61,665 nucleotides of DNA, from assembly GCA_009838625.1 (NCBI GenBank), contig VXRG01000089.1, forward strand, positions 1 to 61,665, written 5' to 3'. The DNA is from Caldilineaceae bacterium SB0664_bin_27 (lineage in GTDB: Bacteria; Chloroflexota; Anaerolineae; Caldilineales; Caldilineaceae). This document shows, one piece after another, positions 8,777-17,777 of this stretch (position 1 is its first letter; the number at the start of each line of letters is the position of its first letter). Below the pieces are notes generated by a model. It searched no databases. It was not told where the DNA came from and saw only the letters and a list, made by a program, of their open reading frames with translations. The position numbers were made by a program, and so were the translations under genes.

Positions 8777-10312
8777 ATGTCCACGAATAATTCTGAGGGT
8801 CGAGACGGCGAAACTACGCACTCTCAAGACTCCGCTGAAATAGTCGACCACGACGAAAACGTCAACCCCCTAGACTTGGTCGAGCCTGAAAACGCACTAC
8901 CTGATATTTCACTCTCAGAGCTCCCAGCGGCAGCGCAAAAAGCAGCCGCCAGGGCCGGCTGGACCAACCTGATGCCGGTACAGGCTAAAGCCATCCCTTA
9001 TCTTCTCGCCGGTCGGGACTTGATGGTCCAGTCTCGCACCGGGAGCGGCAAGACCGGCGCATTCTTGCTACCCATTCTTCACGGGATAAAACGGGACAGG
9101 CGCGTCTGCCAAGCCCTGATCCTGGTGCCGACTCGTGAGCTGGCCCTGCAGGTCTCTAAAGAGGCCGCGCTCCTGGGAGAGGCAGTCGGCGTGCATAGCG
9201 TTGCGGTCTACGGCGGCGTCAAGTACGGCCCCCAGACCTCAGCGCTCCGCGAAGGCGCGCAGCTGGTAATCGGCACGCCGGGACGCATCCTCGATCACCT
9301 GCTGCAGCGCAATTTGCGCTTGGATGACCTGCATGAGCTCGTGTTCGATGAGGCCGATCGAATGCTCTCCATGGGCTTCTACCCGGACATGGTCCAGGTG
9401 AAGACTTTCCTTCCTTCGGGGCGAATCCACGGATCGATGTTTTCGGCAACTTTTCCCGCACATGTCTTGCGGCTGGCGCAGCAGTTTCTGACTGAGCCGG
9501 AGTTTCTTAGCCTGAGCCGCGATCGCGTCCACGTGGCCGAGGCCGAACATGTCCTCTACGCCGACCCGGGCATGAAGAAGGACCGGGCCCTTGTGCGGTT
9601 GATCGAAGTTGAAAATCCGGCAGCCGCGATCGTATTTTGCAACACGCGCCGGACGGTTGACTATGTGACGATCGTTCTCCAGAGATTCGGTTATGACGCC
9701 GACAAAATCAGCTCGGACCTCAGTCAGCAGGAGCGTGAGCGTGTGATGCGCAGGGTGCGGGACGGAAAATTGAGACTGTTGGTAGCGACCGATGTGGCGG
9801 CCCGGGGCATTGATATTCCCGAGCTCTCGCATGTGTTCCAGTATGAACCGCCGGAAGATCCGGAATCCTACATTCACCGCGCAGGGCGCACCGCGCGCGC
9901 CGGCTCCTCTGGGGCCGCAGTCTCACTGACGGCGTCGTTCGACGAACGCATGCAGATGGAGCGCATCGCAAAACGGTACAGCATCCCCTTGGAAGAGCGG
10001 AAGTTGCCCACGGATGAAGAGGTGGCCGCCACCGTCTCCGAGCGCGTCACTTCATTGTTGGAATCCAAGCTGCGTGCTCGCGATAATCTGCAAAGCGAAC
10101 GCATGCAAAGGTTTCGGCCGCTGGTGGACGAGTGGATGGAATCCGACGAGGGCCAGACATTGCTGGCTATGCTTGTCGACGACTTTTATCAAAACTCCCT
10201 GCACGCGCCGCCGGCGCTTCCCGAAGAGAAGCCCGCAGAACGGCCCGTTTCACAAGAACGAAGGAGACGTCGCCGAAGTCGGCCCCGCCGCCCGCGAAAT
10301 CGCCGCAGCTGA
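8777..10312 (+). CDS. DEAD-box ATP-dependent RNA helicase
   Basis: A 511-residue RNA helicase. After an acidic leader of about 45 residues come the Q motif (LMPVQAKAIPYLLAGRD), motif I SRTGSGKT (residues 86-93), PTRELALQ, TPGR, DEADRM (motif II), FSATF (motif III), ATDVAARGID (motif V) and HRAGRTARAG (motif VI). The C-terminus is an arginine-rich basic tail that probably binds RNA. I chose ATG 8777, which has AGGG 5 nt upstream, over an in-frame GTG 48 nt earlier without a site. Likely roles are ribosome assembly or mRNA remodelling, as for CshA/DeaD-type enzymes. Monocistronic by spacing. Confidence 0.95.
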   Translation: MSTNNSEGRDGETTHSQDSAEIVDHDENVNPLDLVEPENALPDISLSELPAAAQKAAARAGWTNLMPVQAKAIPYLLAGRDLMVQSRTGSGKTGAFLLPILHGIKRDRRVCQALILVPTRELALQVSKEAALLGEAVGVHSVAVYGGVKYGPQTSALREGAQLVIGTPGRILDHLLQRNLRLDDLHELVFDEADRMLSMGFYPDMVQVKTFLPSGRIHGSMFSATFPAHVLRLAQQFLTEPEFLSLSRDRVHVAEAEHVLYADPGMKKDRALVRLIEVENPAAAIVFCNTRRTVDYVTIVLQRFGYDADKISSDLSQQERERVMRRVRDGKLRLLVATDVAARGIDIPELSHVFQYEPPEDPESYIHRAGRTARAGSSGAAVSLTASFDERMQMERIAKRYSIPLEERKLPTDEEVAATVSERVTSLLESKLRARDNLQSERMQRFRPLVDEWMESDEGQTLLAMLVDDFYQNSLHAPPALPEEKPAERPVSQERRRRRRSRPRRPRNRRS

Positions 10313-10489
10313 AGCCATGTTTCTGCCGTTCCGCATAGCCCGACTAGTCTACCCTAGCCTTGAAGGGCAGTTTGGGCAGCGGTCTGGCAATAGTCTGAGT
10401 TATCGACGAGGGTCTAGTCCGCTCAGCGGAGAAGTATCCGTTGTTGCACGCACCTCTTGAACATCCCGAATCTCGAACGACTGCCACTC

Positions 10490-12661
10490 TCAGTCCGGAA
10501 CGTTCTTGTTCAACTCTGCCAGCCAGGCTGCTGCGGAGGAGTCGCTGGGGGCACGCCAGTCACCTCGCGGACTGAGAGATCCGCCGCTGCCCACCTTGGG
10601 GCCGTTGGGAACGGCCGTCCGCTTGAACTGGCTGATCTGGAAGAAGCGGAATAGAAACAGTTCCAGCCACTTCCTGATTTCCGAAAGATCGTACTGATTT
10701 CGCTTGTGGTCTGGCAGGAATTCAGGCCACATGCCGTGGCTGCGATCACCCCAAGCCTGCAACGCCAAAAAGGCAACTTTGCTGGGCCGGAAGCCATAAC
10801 GCGAGATGTAATAGAGAAAAAAGTCCTGCAATTCATAGGGCCCGATTTTGGCTTCGGTGGACTGCGAAGGCCCGCTGGCGGACCCGTCTCCCGGCACCAG
10901 TTCAGGTGAAATCTCAGTGTCCAAAACCGACTGTAGTACCGCACTGGCAGCGTCGTCAAACTGCGAAGTGGCGATCACCCAGCGGATCAGATGTTGAATC
11001 AAGGTCTTGGGAACGGAGGCGTTGACATTGTAGTGGCTCATCTGGTCGCCCACACCGTAGGTCGCCCAACCCAGCGCCAGTTCGCTCAGGTCGCCGGTGC
11101 CAAGGACCAGCGCGTCATTGTAGTTGGCCAGCCGGAACAGGTGGCTGGTGCGTTCCCCGGCCTGAACGTTTTCAAAAGTGATGTCGTAATCGGGATCCTC
11201 TTCCGCGAAGGGATGGCCGATGTCCCGAAACATCTGCATCGACGAGGGCCGGATGTCGATCTCGTGCCCGCTGACGCCGAATGCGTCCATGAGGCGGTGG
11301 GCGTTGGATCGTGTGTTCGAACTGGTCGCAAACCCCGGCATCGTGTAGGCGAGGACGTTAGAGCGCGGCAGCTTCAGACGGTCCATCGTGCGGGCCGCGA
11401 CGATTAGCGCCTGGGTCGAATCCAGTCCACCGGAGATGCCGACGACAACTTTCTTGATGCCAGTGGCTCTGAGACGCTGCACCAGGCCATGAACCTGTAT
11501 GTTGTATGCCTCGTAGGCCTGCTCGTCGCGCCGCACAGCGTCGCTGGGCACGAAAGGAAAACGCTCGATCTTGCGCTGGAGACGGTTGATTCCCTGCAGG
11601 CCGACATTCGCCTCTCTGCCAGACTCATTGGTGACCAGGCGCGGCGTCTGAAAGTCGAATCTTACGGTTCGAACAGCCTCCAGCTGAGGCCGGTGTAGCG
11701 CCGCGGCGTCATTGAAGCTGGTCTGCCTCATGCGGCTTTGCGCCAGGCGTTCAGTGTCGATGTCGGCGATGATGATCTGCTCGCCGTCGGCGAATCTTTC
11801 CGATTCGGCCAACAATTCGCCGTCTTCGTAGATGAGCGCATGCCCATCCCACGCCAGATCAGTGGTGGATTCTCCCGGACCCGCCGCAGAGTAGAGGTAG
11901 GCGGCAATACACTTTCCCGACTGGCTGGCGCACAGGTCCTTACGGTAGAGGGACTTGCCGATGGTAATGTTTGAGGCCGAAAGATTGGCGAGTATTGAGG
12001 CCCCGGCCAGTGCGGCGTAGGAACTGGGAGGAATCGGCGTCCATACGTCTTCACAGATCTCCACGTGTAGGACAAATCTACTGTCGTCGCCGCCAACTTG
12101 CCCCTGAATGGAGTCAGGCTGGCCGTCCCTGCTTTCCGCCGCGTCTTCCATTCCTCTCGAAACGGCTCTGAACAGAAGATCGTTGCCAAAAGGTACTGCT
12201 CCACCGAGGAACTGTACCTCTCGCCCGATGGCATGGCGAGCTGCGCTGAACTGTCGCGTCTCATAGAATTCGCGATAACTGGGCAGGTAGGTCTTCGGGA
12301 CGATACCCAGCACTTGGCCGCGGTATATGACGACTGCGCAGTTGAACAGCCGGTCCTCGAATCGGAGCGGCGCACCAACCAGTATTACTGGCGTCAGATG
12401 CCTGCTTGCTTCAACAATCTGTTGGATCCCAGACTGGACAGCTTCCAGCAGAGCTTCCTGCTGCAGCAGGTCGTCGATCGCATAGGAAGAGATTCCCAAT
12501 TCGGGAAAGAGGGCAACGGCAGCGCCCGCATCCGATGCCCGAGTAGCCAGGCCCGTCGTGTGCGCCGTGTTGAACTCCGGATCCGCTACACGGACATTGG
12601 GCACACACACGGCCACGCGGACGAAGCCATGACTATAGAATGAGTTGAAATTGTCGGCCAT
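10490..12661 (-). CDS. nadE: Glutamine-dependent NAD+ synthetase
   Basis: A 723-residue enzyme of the long, glutamine-using type. The N-terminal nitrilase-like amidase domain has its catalytic triad Glu54 (FPELG), Lys123 (VPKTYLP) and Cys203 (VEICEDVW). The C-terminal ATP-pyrophosphatase domain begins near residue 385, with the P-loop SGGLDS at 410-415. It converts deamido-NAD to NAD using ammonia channelled from glutamine. Length and domain order match the bacterial/TB-type synthetases. Convergent with the helicase, with 177 bp between. The ribosome binding site is weak. No anomalies seen. Confidence 0.96.
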   Translation of the reverse strand: MADNFNSFYSHGFVRVAVCVPNVRVADPEFNTAHTTGLATRASDAGAAVALFPELGISSYAIDDLLQQEALLEAVQSGIQQIVEASRHLTPVILVGAPLRFEDRLFNCAVVIYRGQVLGIVPKTYLPSYREFYETRQFSAARHAIGREVQFLGGAVPFGNDLLFRAVSRGMEDAAESRDGQPDSIQGQVGGDDSRFVLHVEICEDVWTPIPPSSYAALAGASILANLSASNITIGKSLYRKDLCASQSGKCIAAYLYSAAGPGESTTDLAWDGHALIYEDGELLAESERFADGEQIIIADIDTERLAQSRMRQTSFNDAAALHRPQLEAVRTVRFDFQTPRLVTNESGREANVGLQGINRLQRKIERFPFVPSDAVRRDEQAYEAYNIQVHGLVQRLRATGIKKVVVGISGGLDSTQALIVAARTMDRLKLPRSNVLAYTMPGFATSSNTRSNAHRLMDAFGVSGHEIDIRPSSMQMFRDIGHPFAEEDPDYDITFENVQAGERTSHLFRLANYNDALVLGTGDLSELALGWATYGVGDQMSHYNVNASVPKTLIQHLIRWVIATSQFDDAASAVLQSVLDTEISPELVPGDGSASGPSQSTEAKIGPYELQDFFLYYISRYGFRPSKVAFLALQAWGDRSHGMWPEFLPDHKRNQYDLSEIRKWLELFLFRFFQISQFKRTAVPNGPKVGSGGSLSPRGDWRAPSDSSAAAWLAELNKNVPD

Positions 12662-12756
12662 CTTGATTCAGTACGAATTCAGCTATTGCGGTTGCCGATT
12701 GCAAACGCTTTCTCCAGCGCATTATCTTGGATTCCGCCAGCCGGTGCAAAGCCCGA

Positions 12757-12786
12757 TTGACATGCTTTCCGCAACCTTGAGATAAT
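12757..12786 (+). promoter_or_regulatory. Sigma-70-type promoter
   Basis: A perfect TTGACA at 12757-12762 and GATAAT at 12781-12786 are separated by 18 bp. The start of transcription would fall near 12793, giving a leader of about 180 nt before the oxidoreductase ATG at 12977. Confidence 0.6.
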
Positions 12787-12976
12787 TGCAGGAGTTAGGG
12801 AAAGCCGAATCAGGCGCAGTCTCGCAGGCTTGGCTGGCAATTCTCTGCGAACCCGGCGTGCCGTCCGTGCCTATCGCATAGCCGGTCGGATTGAGGATAG
12901 CCGCGAGTCAAAATGGATTCAACGCCGGCGCTAGTAAGTAGCCGACATCAAGCGCTGCTGGGAGTTAGACGAAAAA
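12787..12976 (+). other. Long 5' leader of the Gfo/Idh gene
   Basis: The 315-bp gap between nadE and the next gene holds the promoter above and then about 190 nt without a reading frame. The leader is rich in short GC stems and contains GGGAAAGCC followed by GCGCAGTCTCGC, which only loosely recalls the cobalamin-riboswitch core; the terminal conserved segment of that class was not found. It may be a structured leader of unknown type. Confidence 0.3.
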
Positions 12977-14047
12977 ATGACATGGAAAGTTGCTGGCATT
13001 AACTTTGACCATTCGCACATGGGGGATCTACTGCGCCAGTGCCATGAGCACGCCGATGTGGACATCGTTGGAATCTGTCATGCCGACAGAGAAAAGATGG
13101 CTTCCACAATCGACAACTTCGCCATTCCAGAGCAACGGGTCTTTACCGACTACCGCGAATGCCTGGAGAGGACCCAGCCGGACCTTGTAATACTTTGTCC
13201 GTCCACGGCCACACACGCCGATTGGGTGCTCAAGATTGCCCAGTTCGACGTTCATGTTCTGCTTGAAAAGCCGTTCGCTGCCGACCTTGCCGCCGCCGAC
13301 CAGATGATCGCGGCGATGGCTGAAACGGAGAGGCAGTTTATCATCAACTGGCCGCTGCGCTGGTATCCTTGTCACGTGACGGCTAAGCGATTGTTGACTG
13401 ATGGGACAATCGGCGAGTTGATCGAGGTCCACTACTATGACGGTAACCGCGGCCCGCTCTTCCACGTCGCCGACAAAGAAGAGACCGACGAAGAGTACAG
13501 GCAGCGAAAGAATGAGAGCTGGTTCTATCAGAAGGCCGAAGGGGGCGGCTCGCTCTTGGACTATCTAGGCTATGGAGTCACCCTGGGTACTTGGTTTCTG
13601 GAAGGCCGGGCCCCCCTCGAAGTGACGACCGTGGTCGACGAGCCGGCCGGCCTGGAAGTGGACGAACACAGCATAACCATCTGCAAGTATCCGTTCGGGC
13701 TGTCCAAGTTTGAGACGCGCTGGGGAACGTTTACGGATCCTTGGACATTGCAGCCTCAACCCAAATGTGGTTTCGTGCTAAAGGGAAGCGAAGGGACGAT
13801 CAGCAGCTACGATTATGAAGACACCGTGCGCGTCCAAACACACGAGTTTCCAGAAGGCTATGACCATCCTGTTGACCGGCTCTCGCCGCCAAATGAGAAT
13901 GTGATTCAGTATTTCGTCAATTGCCTGGAGACAGGCCAGGAGCCGGAAGGCCCGCTGTCGCCGGCCATCTGTCGGATCGGTCAACAAATAGTTGATTCGG
14001 CCATGCTCAGCGCGCGGGAGAGACGGACGGTTAAGTTGCTTGATTGA
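12977..14047 (+). CDS. Gfo/Idh/MocA-family NAD(P)-dependent oxidoreductase
   Basis: A 356-residue sugar-type dehydrogenase. The N-terminal Rossmann domain ends in LVILCPSTATHADWVLKIA and contains the family signature LLEKPFAAD, with the conserved E-K-P lysine. The C-terminal alpha/beta domain includes GGGSLLDYLGYGV. The first strand reads WKVAGINFDHSHMGD, lacking the usual G-x-G-x-x-G, which is seen in a subset of the family. It probably oxidises a cyclitol or sugar acid. The start is preceded by GGGAG. It stands alone behind a good promoter and is convergent with the next gene, only 6 bp away. Confidence 0.9.
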   Translation: MTWKVAGINFDHSHMGDLLRQCHEHADVDIVGICHADREKMASTIDNFAIPEQRVFTDYRECLERTQPDLVILCPSTATHADWVLKIAQFDVHVLLEKPFAADLAAADQMIAAMAETERQFIINWPLRWYPCHVTAKRLLTDGTIGELIEVHYYDGNRGPLFHVADKEETDEEYRQRKNESWFYQKAEGGGSLLDYLGYGVTLGTWFLEGRAPLEVTTVVDEPAGLEVDEHSITICKYPFGLSKFETRWGTFTDPWTLQPQPKCGFVLKGSEGTISSYDYEDTVRVQTHEFPEGYDHPVDRLSPPNENVIQYFVNCLETGQEPEGPLSPAICRIGQQIVDSAMLSARERRTVKLLD

Positions 14048-14053
14048 CGAAAG

Positions 14054-14902
14054 CTATCCCATTAGGAACTGATCACCACAACTGGTGCAGAAAGCCGCAT
14101 CGGCCCGATTAGGCTTTCCGCAGTTGCTGCAGAGAATTGTCGACTTACCCTCAGCGCGGGGTGCACCGCACCTTGTGCAGAAACTGTTGAAAGTACTCAT
14201 AGCCGCCCCACAGCTGTCGCAGATAATGCGAGGGTAATTCCGGCGAAAGCGAAAAGGGGAGTGCCTGTCTCCCTTGCGAATGGCACGGAAACTCCAGATT
14301 CCACCAAGGATAACAAGAGCAACTGCCCCCAACGGAAAGGAGAAGACAAGAACGTTGAAAAGGGCATGGGCCCCCGCTGCCAGGGCCAGAGATCCGAACA
14401 ACAGCGATCGTTTTCTGCCGCCCGAAATATAGTACTGTCCCAGCGCATAGCCCCAGATGCTCCCGAATACCAGGTGACCAACGGTGCTCAAGGGCGCCCT
14501 CAAAAGCATGACCGCCGGGCCGTATTGCCAGACGTAGAAGAGGTTTTCCAGCGAAGCAAAACCCAAGCTGGCGGCAGACGCGTACACCAGGCCATCCACC
14601 GGTTCGTCGAAATACAGCGATCGGTATGGACCCAAGCGTACAGCCCCAAACTTGCACAACTCTTCCACCGGTCCGACCACCAAGGTCATCGCCGTTACCA
14701 CACTGATAAAGTTAGGCGAACCTTCCAAGAGGCTGTTGGCGCCAAATAGGTAGTTGCCGAGTCCGGCGGGCAGAGTTGAGATGCAGCCCAGCAGGAAGGT
14801 GAGGGCTATGAGCCGGCGGGGTTCGGGGCGAATCTTGTCGTGTCTAAGGAAAAACCAGAGCCAAAATAGCCCAGGCGCAAATGATGCAATGACAAGGCCC
14901 AT
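14054..14902 (-). CDS. PrsW-family intramembrane metalloprotease with C-terminal zinc ribbon
   Basis: A 282-residue polytopic membrane protein. The PrsW signatures are present: EELCKFG (E-E-x-x-K) near residues 77-83, ASLENLFYVW (E-N-x-x-Y) in the next helix, and TVGHLVFGSIWG with the histidine. About seven hydrophobic helices occupy residues 1-205. The last 70 residues form two CxxC...CxxC zinc ribbons (CDSCG...CTRCG and CSNCG...CTSCG). PrsW-type proteases cut membrane-bound substrates such as anti-sigma factors. It shares one nucleotide with the upstream RDD gene, so the two are coupled. The zinc ribbon could recognise partners. Confidence 0.87.
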   Translation of the reverse strand: MGLVIASFAPGLFWLWFFLRHDKIRPEPRRLIALTFLLGCISTLPAGLGNYLFGANSLLEGSPNFISVVTAMTLVVGPVEELCKFGAVRLGPYRSLYFDEPVDGLVYASAASLGFASLENLFYVWQYGPAVMLLRAPLSTVGHLVFGSIWGYALGQYYISGGRKRSLLFGSLALAAGAHALFNVLVFSFPLGAVALVILGGIWSFRAIRKGDRHSPFRFRRNYPRIICDSCGAAMSTFNSFCTRCGAPRAEGKSTILCSNCGKPNRADAAFCTSCGDQFLMG

Positions 14903-15690
14903 TATCCGAAAGGTCGTCTGTCGCTCTTTATCACCTTTGTATCACAGATAAGATCGTGAAGGGCGCGCTTGTCCTCTCGAAATGCTGCTTGAAGAAAGCC
15001 CAGTCCTAAAATAATGCCGGACAGAAAGGTAGCAAGTGTACGGAAAAACGCGCGGCCGAGGCCTACTCTCGAACCGTCCGTGCGCACCACATAAACTCCC
15101 AAAAAGCTCTTGCCAATCGTTGTCGCTCTTAATGCGATGAGGGGAGTGAAGTAGACCAGTGAAATCAGCGCCATCCAATGTTGTGGCTCGAGACCACCAG
15201 AGGGATCAAGGCTGAAAGCACCATAAGTTATCGCCGAGGCGACTGCGATCAGGACATTGTCAACCAAATATGCGACGAGCCGTTCCCAAAATCCTGCTAG
15301 TTTTTCCGATCCGAGAGCAGCCGGCGCGACGGCAGAAGAAGCAGTACCTGAAGGACCCTCCAAGGGCATTCCACAAGCAAAACAATAGTCTGCATCTGAA
15401 GTATTGTTCTGATGACAGCGGGGGCAAGACAGAGTACCTGGAGCGGGTTCGCTTGGCTGCTCTAGGGGGACCTGTGGTTCGGCCTGTATAGGATGTTCAA
15501 CTTCAACTCTCTGTGCCGATTCTGAAGATTGGACTGCCTCAGGTAAGCTTCTCCCGCACAAGGAACAGAATCGGCTTCCTGGGTCGTAAGGTGTCTGGCA
15601 TGCTGGACATCGAAGTACCAGCGGCGACCCGCAGTCAACGCAAAACTTGGCATCTGGCCCGGCCTCGCGTCCACACCTTTGACAGATCAT
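14902..15690 (-). CDS. Zinc-ribbon and RDD domain membrane protein
   Basis: A 262-residue protein. Residues 1-50 hold two zinc ribbons (CQRCG...CVDCG, then CPACQ...CSLCG), and a third (CPRCH...CFACG) lies near 88-108. An RDD domain follows (GFWERLVAYLVDNVLIAVA) with three predicted membrane helices. RDD proteins are poorly understood; some act in ion transport or as membrane scaffolds. The TAATG overlap with the PrsW gene indicates one operon, and both products share the zinc-ribbon device. The start codon ATG at 15690 lies about 165 bp from the tRNA on the same strand, so read-through from the tRNA promoter is possible. Confidence 0.87.
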   Translation of the reverse strand: MICQRCGREAGPDAKFCVDCGSPLVLRCPACQTPYDPGSRFCSLCGRSLPEAVQSSESAQRVEVEHPIQAEPQVPLEQPSEPAPGTLSCPRCHQNNTSDADYCFACGMPLEGPSGTASSAVAPAALGSEKLAGFWERLVAYLVDNVLIAVASAITYGAFSLDPSGGLEPQHWMALISLVYFTPLIALRATTIGKSFLGVYVVRTDGSRVGLGRAFFRTLATFLSGIILGLGFLQAAFREDKRALHDLICDTKVIKSDRRPFG

Positions 15691-15854
15691 CCGGGGACCC
15701 CATATTCTTTTTCAACGTCGATGAGGAAGTGGTGCAAAAAGAGAGACTGCTGTGGCATGCCGGAAGCCATCGCGCGAGAGAGCTGGTTAAGCCAAGCACG
15801 TATTCGACAACCGATACCAAGGCACCATGTTGACCTGGTTGAACTCCCTGGGAG

Positions 15855-15928
15855 TGGGCGGTGACGGACTCGAACCGCCGGCCTATTCCTTGTAAGGGAA
15901 TCGCTCTAACCAGCTGAGCTAACCGCCC
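15855..15928 (-). tRNA. tRNA-Val (anticodon UAC)
   Basis: The minus strand folds into a complete cloverleaf. Acceptor GGGCGGT pairs with ACCGCCC, the D-stem is GCTC/GAGC, anticodon stem ATTCC/GGAAT encloses loop CTTACAA (anticodon TAC), the variable loop is AGGCC, and the T-arm is GGCGG-TTCGAGT-CCGTC. The discriminator is A. CCA is not encoded and would be added by nucleotidyltransferase. Confidence 0.96.
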
Positions 15929-15940
15929 AATCAGGGCCAT

Positions 15941-15946
15941 AGTATA
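15941..15946 (-). promoter_or_regulatory. -10 box for tRNA-Val
   Basis: TATACT on the minus strand lies 12 bp before the mature tRNA 5' end. No good -35 was found at normal spacing. The 41-bp gap between the tRNA and the divergent SDR gene must also hold the ribosome binding site of the SDR. Confidence 0.35.
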
Positions 15947-15969
15947 TATCACCACCAGGAGAACAAGAA

Positions 15970-16800
15970 ATGTACAACCTTGAGGGTAAGGTTGCGTTAG
16001 TCACCGGTGCAGGGGGTGAACACGGCATCGGAAGAGGAATCGCGCTGCGGTTGGCGCAGGAGGGGGTCGACGTGGTAGTGGCGGACATCGCAGAGAAGCC
16101 CTATGCCGAGGCGGCTTGGAGTGGCCTGCCGGCACTGCAGGAAGAGATCGAGAAGCTCGGCCGCCGCTCGCTTGCCCTTACTTGTGACGTGACCGATTCC
16201 GACTCGGTGGAGGGTTCCATGCAGTTCGCGACGGAGACGCTGGGCCGAATAGATATACTGGTCAACAACGCCGGGGCCCGCGCCGGCGGAGATCGTGTGC
16301 CAGTGGTCGACCTGCCTGAAGTCGAATGGGACCGTGTGCTCGATGTCAATTTGAAAGGGACGTTTCTGTGCAGCAGGGCGGCAGCTCGTCACATGGTGGA
16401 ACGCGGCGAGGGCGGACGAATCATAAGCATCTCTTCAGTTTCAGGGCTGCGAGGGGTTGCTCGCTTCGCCGCCTATTGCTCCTCGAAGTTCGGAATAATC
16501 GGCTTTACACAGGCTCTTGCCCTGGAGCTGGCTGCACACGGCATAACCGTCAATGCCATTTGTCCCGGCCTCGTCGCGACGGAGCGTGTCGGCCACATGG
16601 CCAGCGTGCTCTCCGATCCCAAGTTGCCCCTCGACGAAGCTACAGATGAGCTTCTCTCCAGCGCTGCGGCGAGAACGCCTTCAGGACGTCTTGCCAGCCC
16701 GGAAGACCTTGCCCGCACGGTGGCATTTCTGGCATCTGATGAGGCCGACCTTCTGACCGGTCTTTCCGTTCCTGTCACTGGCGGGGCATTCATAGGGTAG
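15970..16800 (+). CDS. Short-chain dehydrogenase/reductase (SDR)
   Basis: A 276-residue classical SDR. The cofactor loop is TGAGGEHGIGRG (residues 13-24), NNAG lies near residue 99, and the catalytic residues are Ser in ISISSVSG and Tyr-x-x-x-Lys in YCSSKF. VADIAEKP after strand 2 has an aspartate expected for NAD(H) preference. AGGAG lies 8 nt before the ATG. It resembles 3-oxoacyl reductase/glucose dehydrogenase-type SDRs; the substrate cannot be told. It is divergent from tRNA-Val and convergent with the acetoacetate-decarboxylase-like gene. Confidence 0.93.
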   Translation: MYNLEGKVALVTGAGGEHGIGRGIALRLAQEGVDVVVADIAEKPYAEAAWSGLPALQEEIEKLGRRSLALTCDVTDSDSVEGSMQFATETLGRIDILVNNAGARAGGDRVPVVDLPEVEWDRVLDVNLKGTFLCSRAAARHMVERGEGGRIISISSVSGLRGVARFAAYCSSKFGIIGFTQALALELAAHGITVNAICPGLVATERVGHMASVLSDPKLPLDEATDELLSSAAARTPSGRLASPEDLARTVAFLASDEADLLTGLSVPVTGGAFIG

Positions 16801-16831
16801 TTGGTTCAGGCGATGACTGACGCCCCACCAC

Positions 16832-17668
16832 TCACTTCAAAATGCGCTGATCGCTCAGATCCTTGCCGCCGATGGTCTGCGTAACGACTGCGCCGTGATA
16901 CTCGAGGATCTCCAGGCCGGCCAGACAGTTGACGATGTTGTACTGGGTGGGCATGTCCTCCCATCTTGCGCAGTGCCACTCCACTTCTCCCTTGCCTCTC
17001 CACATCCCCTGCACGCGGCGATTGGGCGTATGCGCGGGGGTAAGGACAGCGTATTCGGCGTCGGCGGTACCCCATTCCCCCGTTCGCGGAATGTACTTGT
17101 AGTGAAGAGTTCCGTCGCCGCCTCCTTTTACAGACTGCGCTGCGACTTCATTCTCCGAGAGTTCGGTCATGTCGTGAATGCGTAGGTCCAGGAACCGGTA
17201 GCCGAGCCAGCTGCCGATGCATTGTGAACTGTTGTTGTAGACAACGGGCTCAGGCAGTTCACAGTAGATCTTGGAGAATCCCAGTTCTTCCCGGCCTGTC
17301 AAAATCGGATCGGTCAGATTTTCCCATAACACGAGCAGAAGACTGCCGGTCACTTTGTCCACCTGGCCGGAATAGCAAACAGGAAGAGAAGCTCCCAGCG
17401 TGTTATAGCCCCTTCCCGCCAGCCAGTCGATCTCCTTCATATAAATTGCGCTGATCGTCACCACAGGTTCCCCGTTCAGTGTGAATCCGGGCGGCAAGAG
17501 AGCCTCAGCGGCTGCGGAGTGTGTGACGTAGCTGACAGAGTAGGAAATGCTCTTGGGGCTGTCTACGCAGTCGAAACCTCGCCCGTCAGGCCCGCGGCGG
17601 GGACCTGTCCGGGGGCCAAAGTGGGTCGGCATGCGGTACATGGCATTGGGCTGGAAGGAGTAAGGCAT
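16832..17668 (-). CDS. Acetoacetate decarboxylase family protein
   Basis: A 278-residue protein of the ADC fold. The motif GREELGFSKIYCELP contains the lysine that forms the Schiff base in true acetoacetate decarboxylases. The N-terminal part (LLPPGFTLNGEPVVTI) and YSGQVDKVTGSL also fit the family. The start has AGGAG 8 nt upstream. Family members include decarboxylases, and also aldolase-dehydratases and hydratases with other substrates, so acetone formation is not implied. It faces the SDR gene tail to tail, 31 bp away; the two may act on related oxo compounds, but this is only proximity. Confidence 0.87.
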   Translation of the reverse strand: MPYSFQPNAMYRMPTHFGPRTGPRRGPDGRGFDCVDSPKSISYSVSYVTHSAAAEALLPPGFTLNGEPVVTISAIYMKEIDWLAGRGYNTLGASLPVCYSGQVDKVTGSLLLVLWENLTDPILTGREELGFSKIYCELPEPVVYNNSSQCIGSWLGYRFLDLRIHDMTELSENEVAAQSVKGGGDGTLHYKYIPRTGEWGTADAEYAVLTPAHTPNRRVQGMWRGKGEVEWHCARWEDMPTQYNIVNCLAGLEILEYHGAVVTQTIGGKDLSDQRILK

Positions 17669-17777
17669 TTCGTGCTCTCCTGATTCGCATATAAGTGATT
17701 TGGCGTGCTCTTGAAGTCTTCGGGCAGTTCAGGCCGCCGGCCGGACACTGGAATTGGACCTTGTCTGTATTCCAGAT

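Noticed and set aside
10991..12643. Plus-strand frames inside nadE
   Set aside because: Shadows of nadE; no motif and no plausible start.
12787..12976. Cobalamin riboswitch
   Set aside because: Only a partial core resemblance; the conserved 3' portion and pairing partners were not found.
15855..15928. Reading the tRNA as a plus-strand tRNA-Thr (TTGTAA loop)
   Set aside because: Only the minus strand gives a full cloverleaf with T-loop TTCGAGT; its anticodon is UAC (valine).
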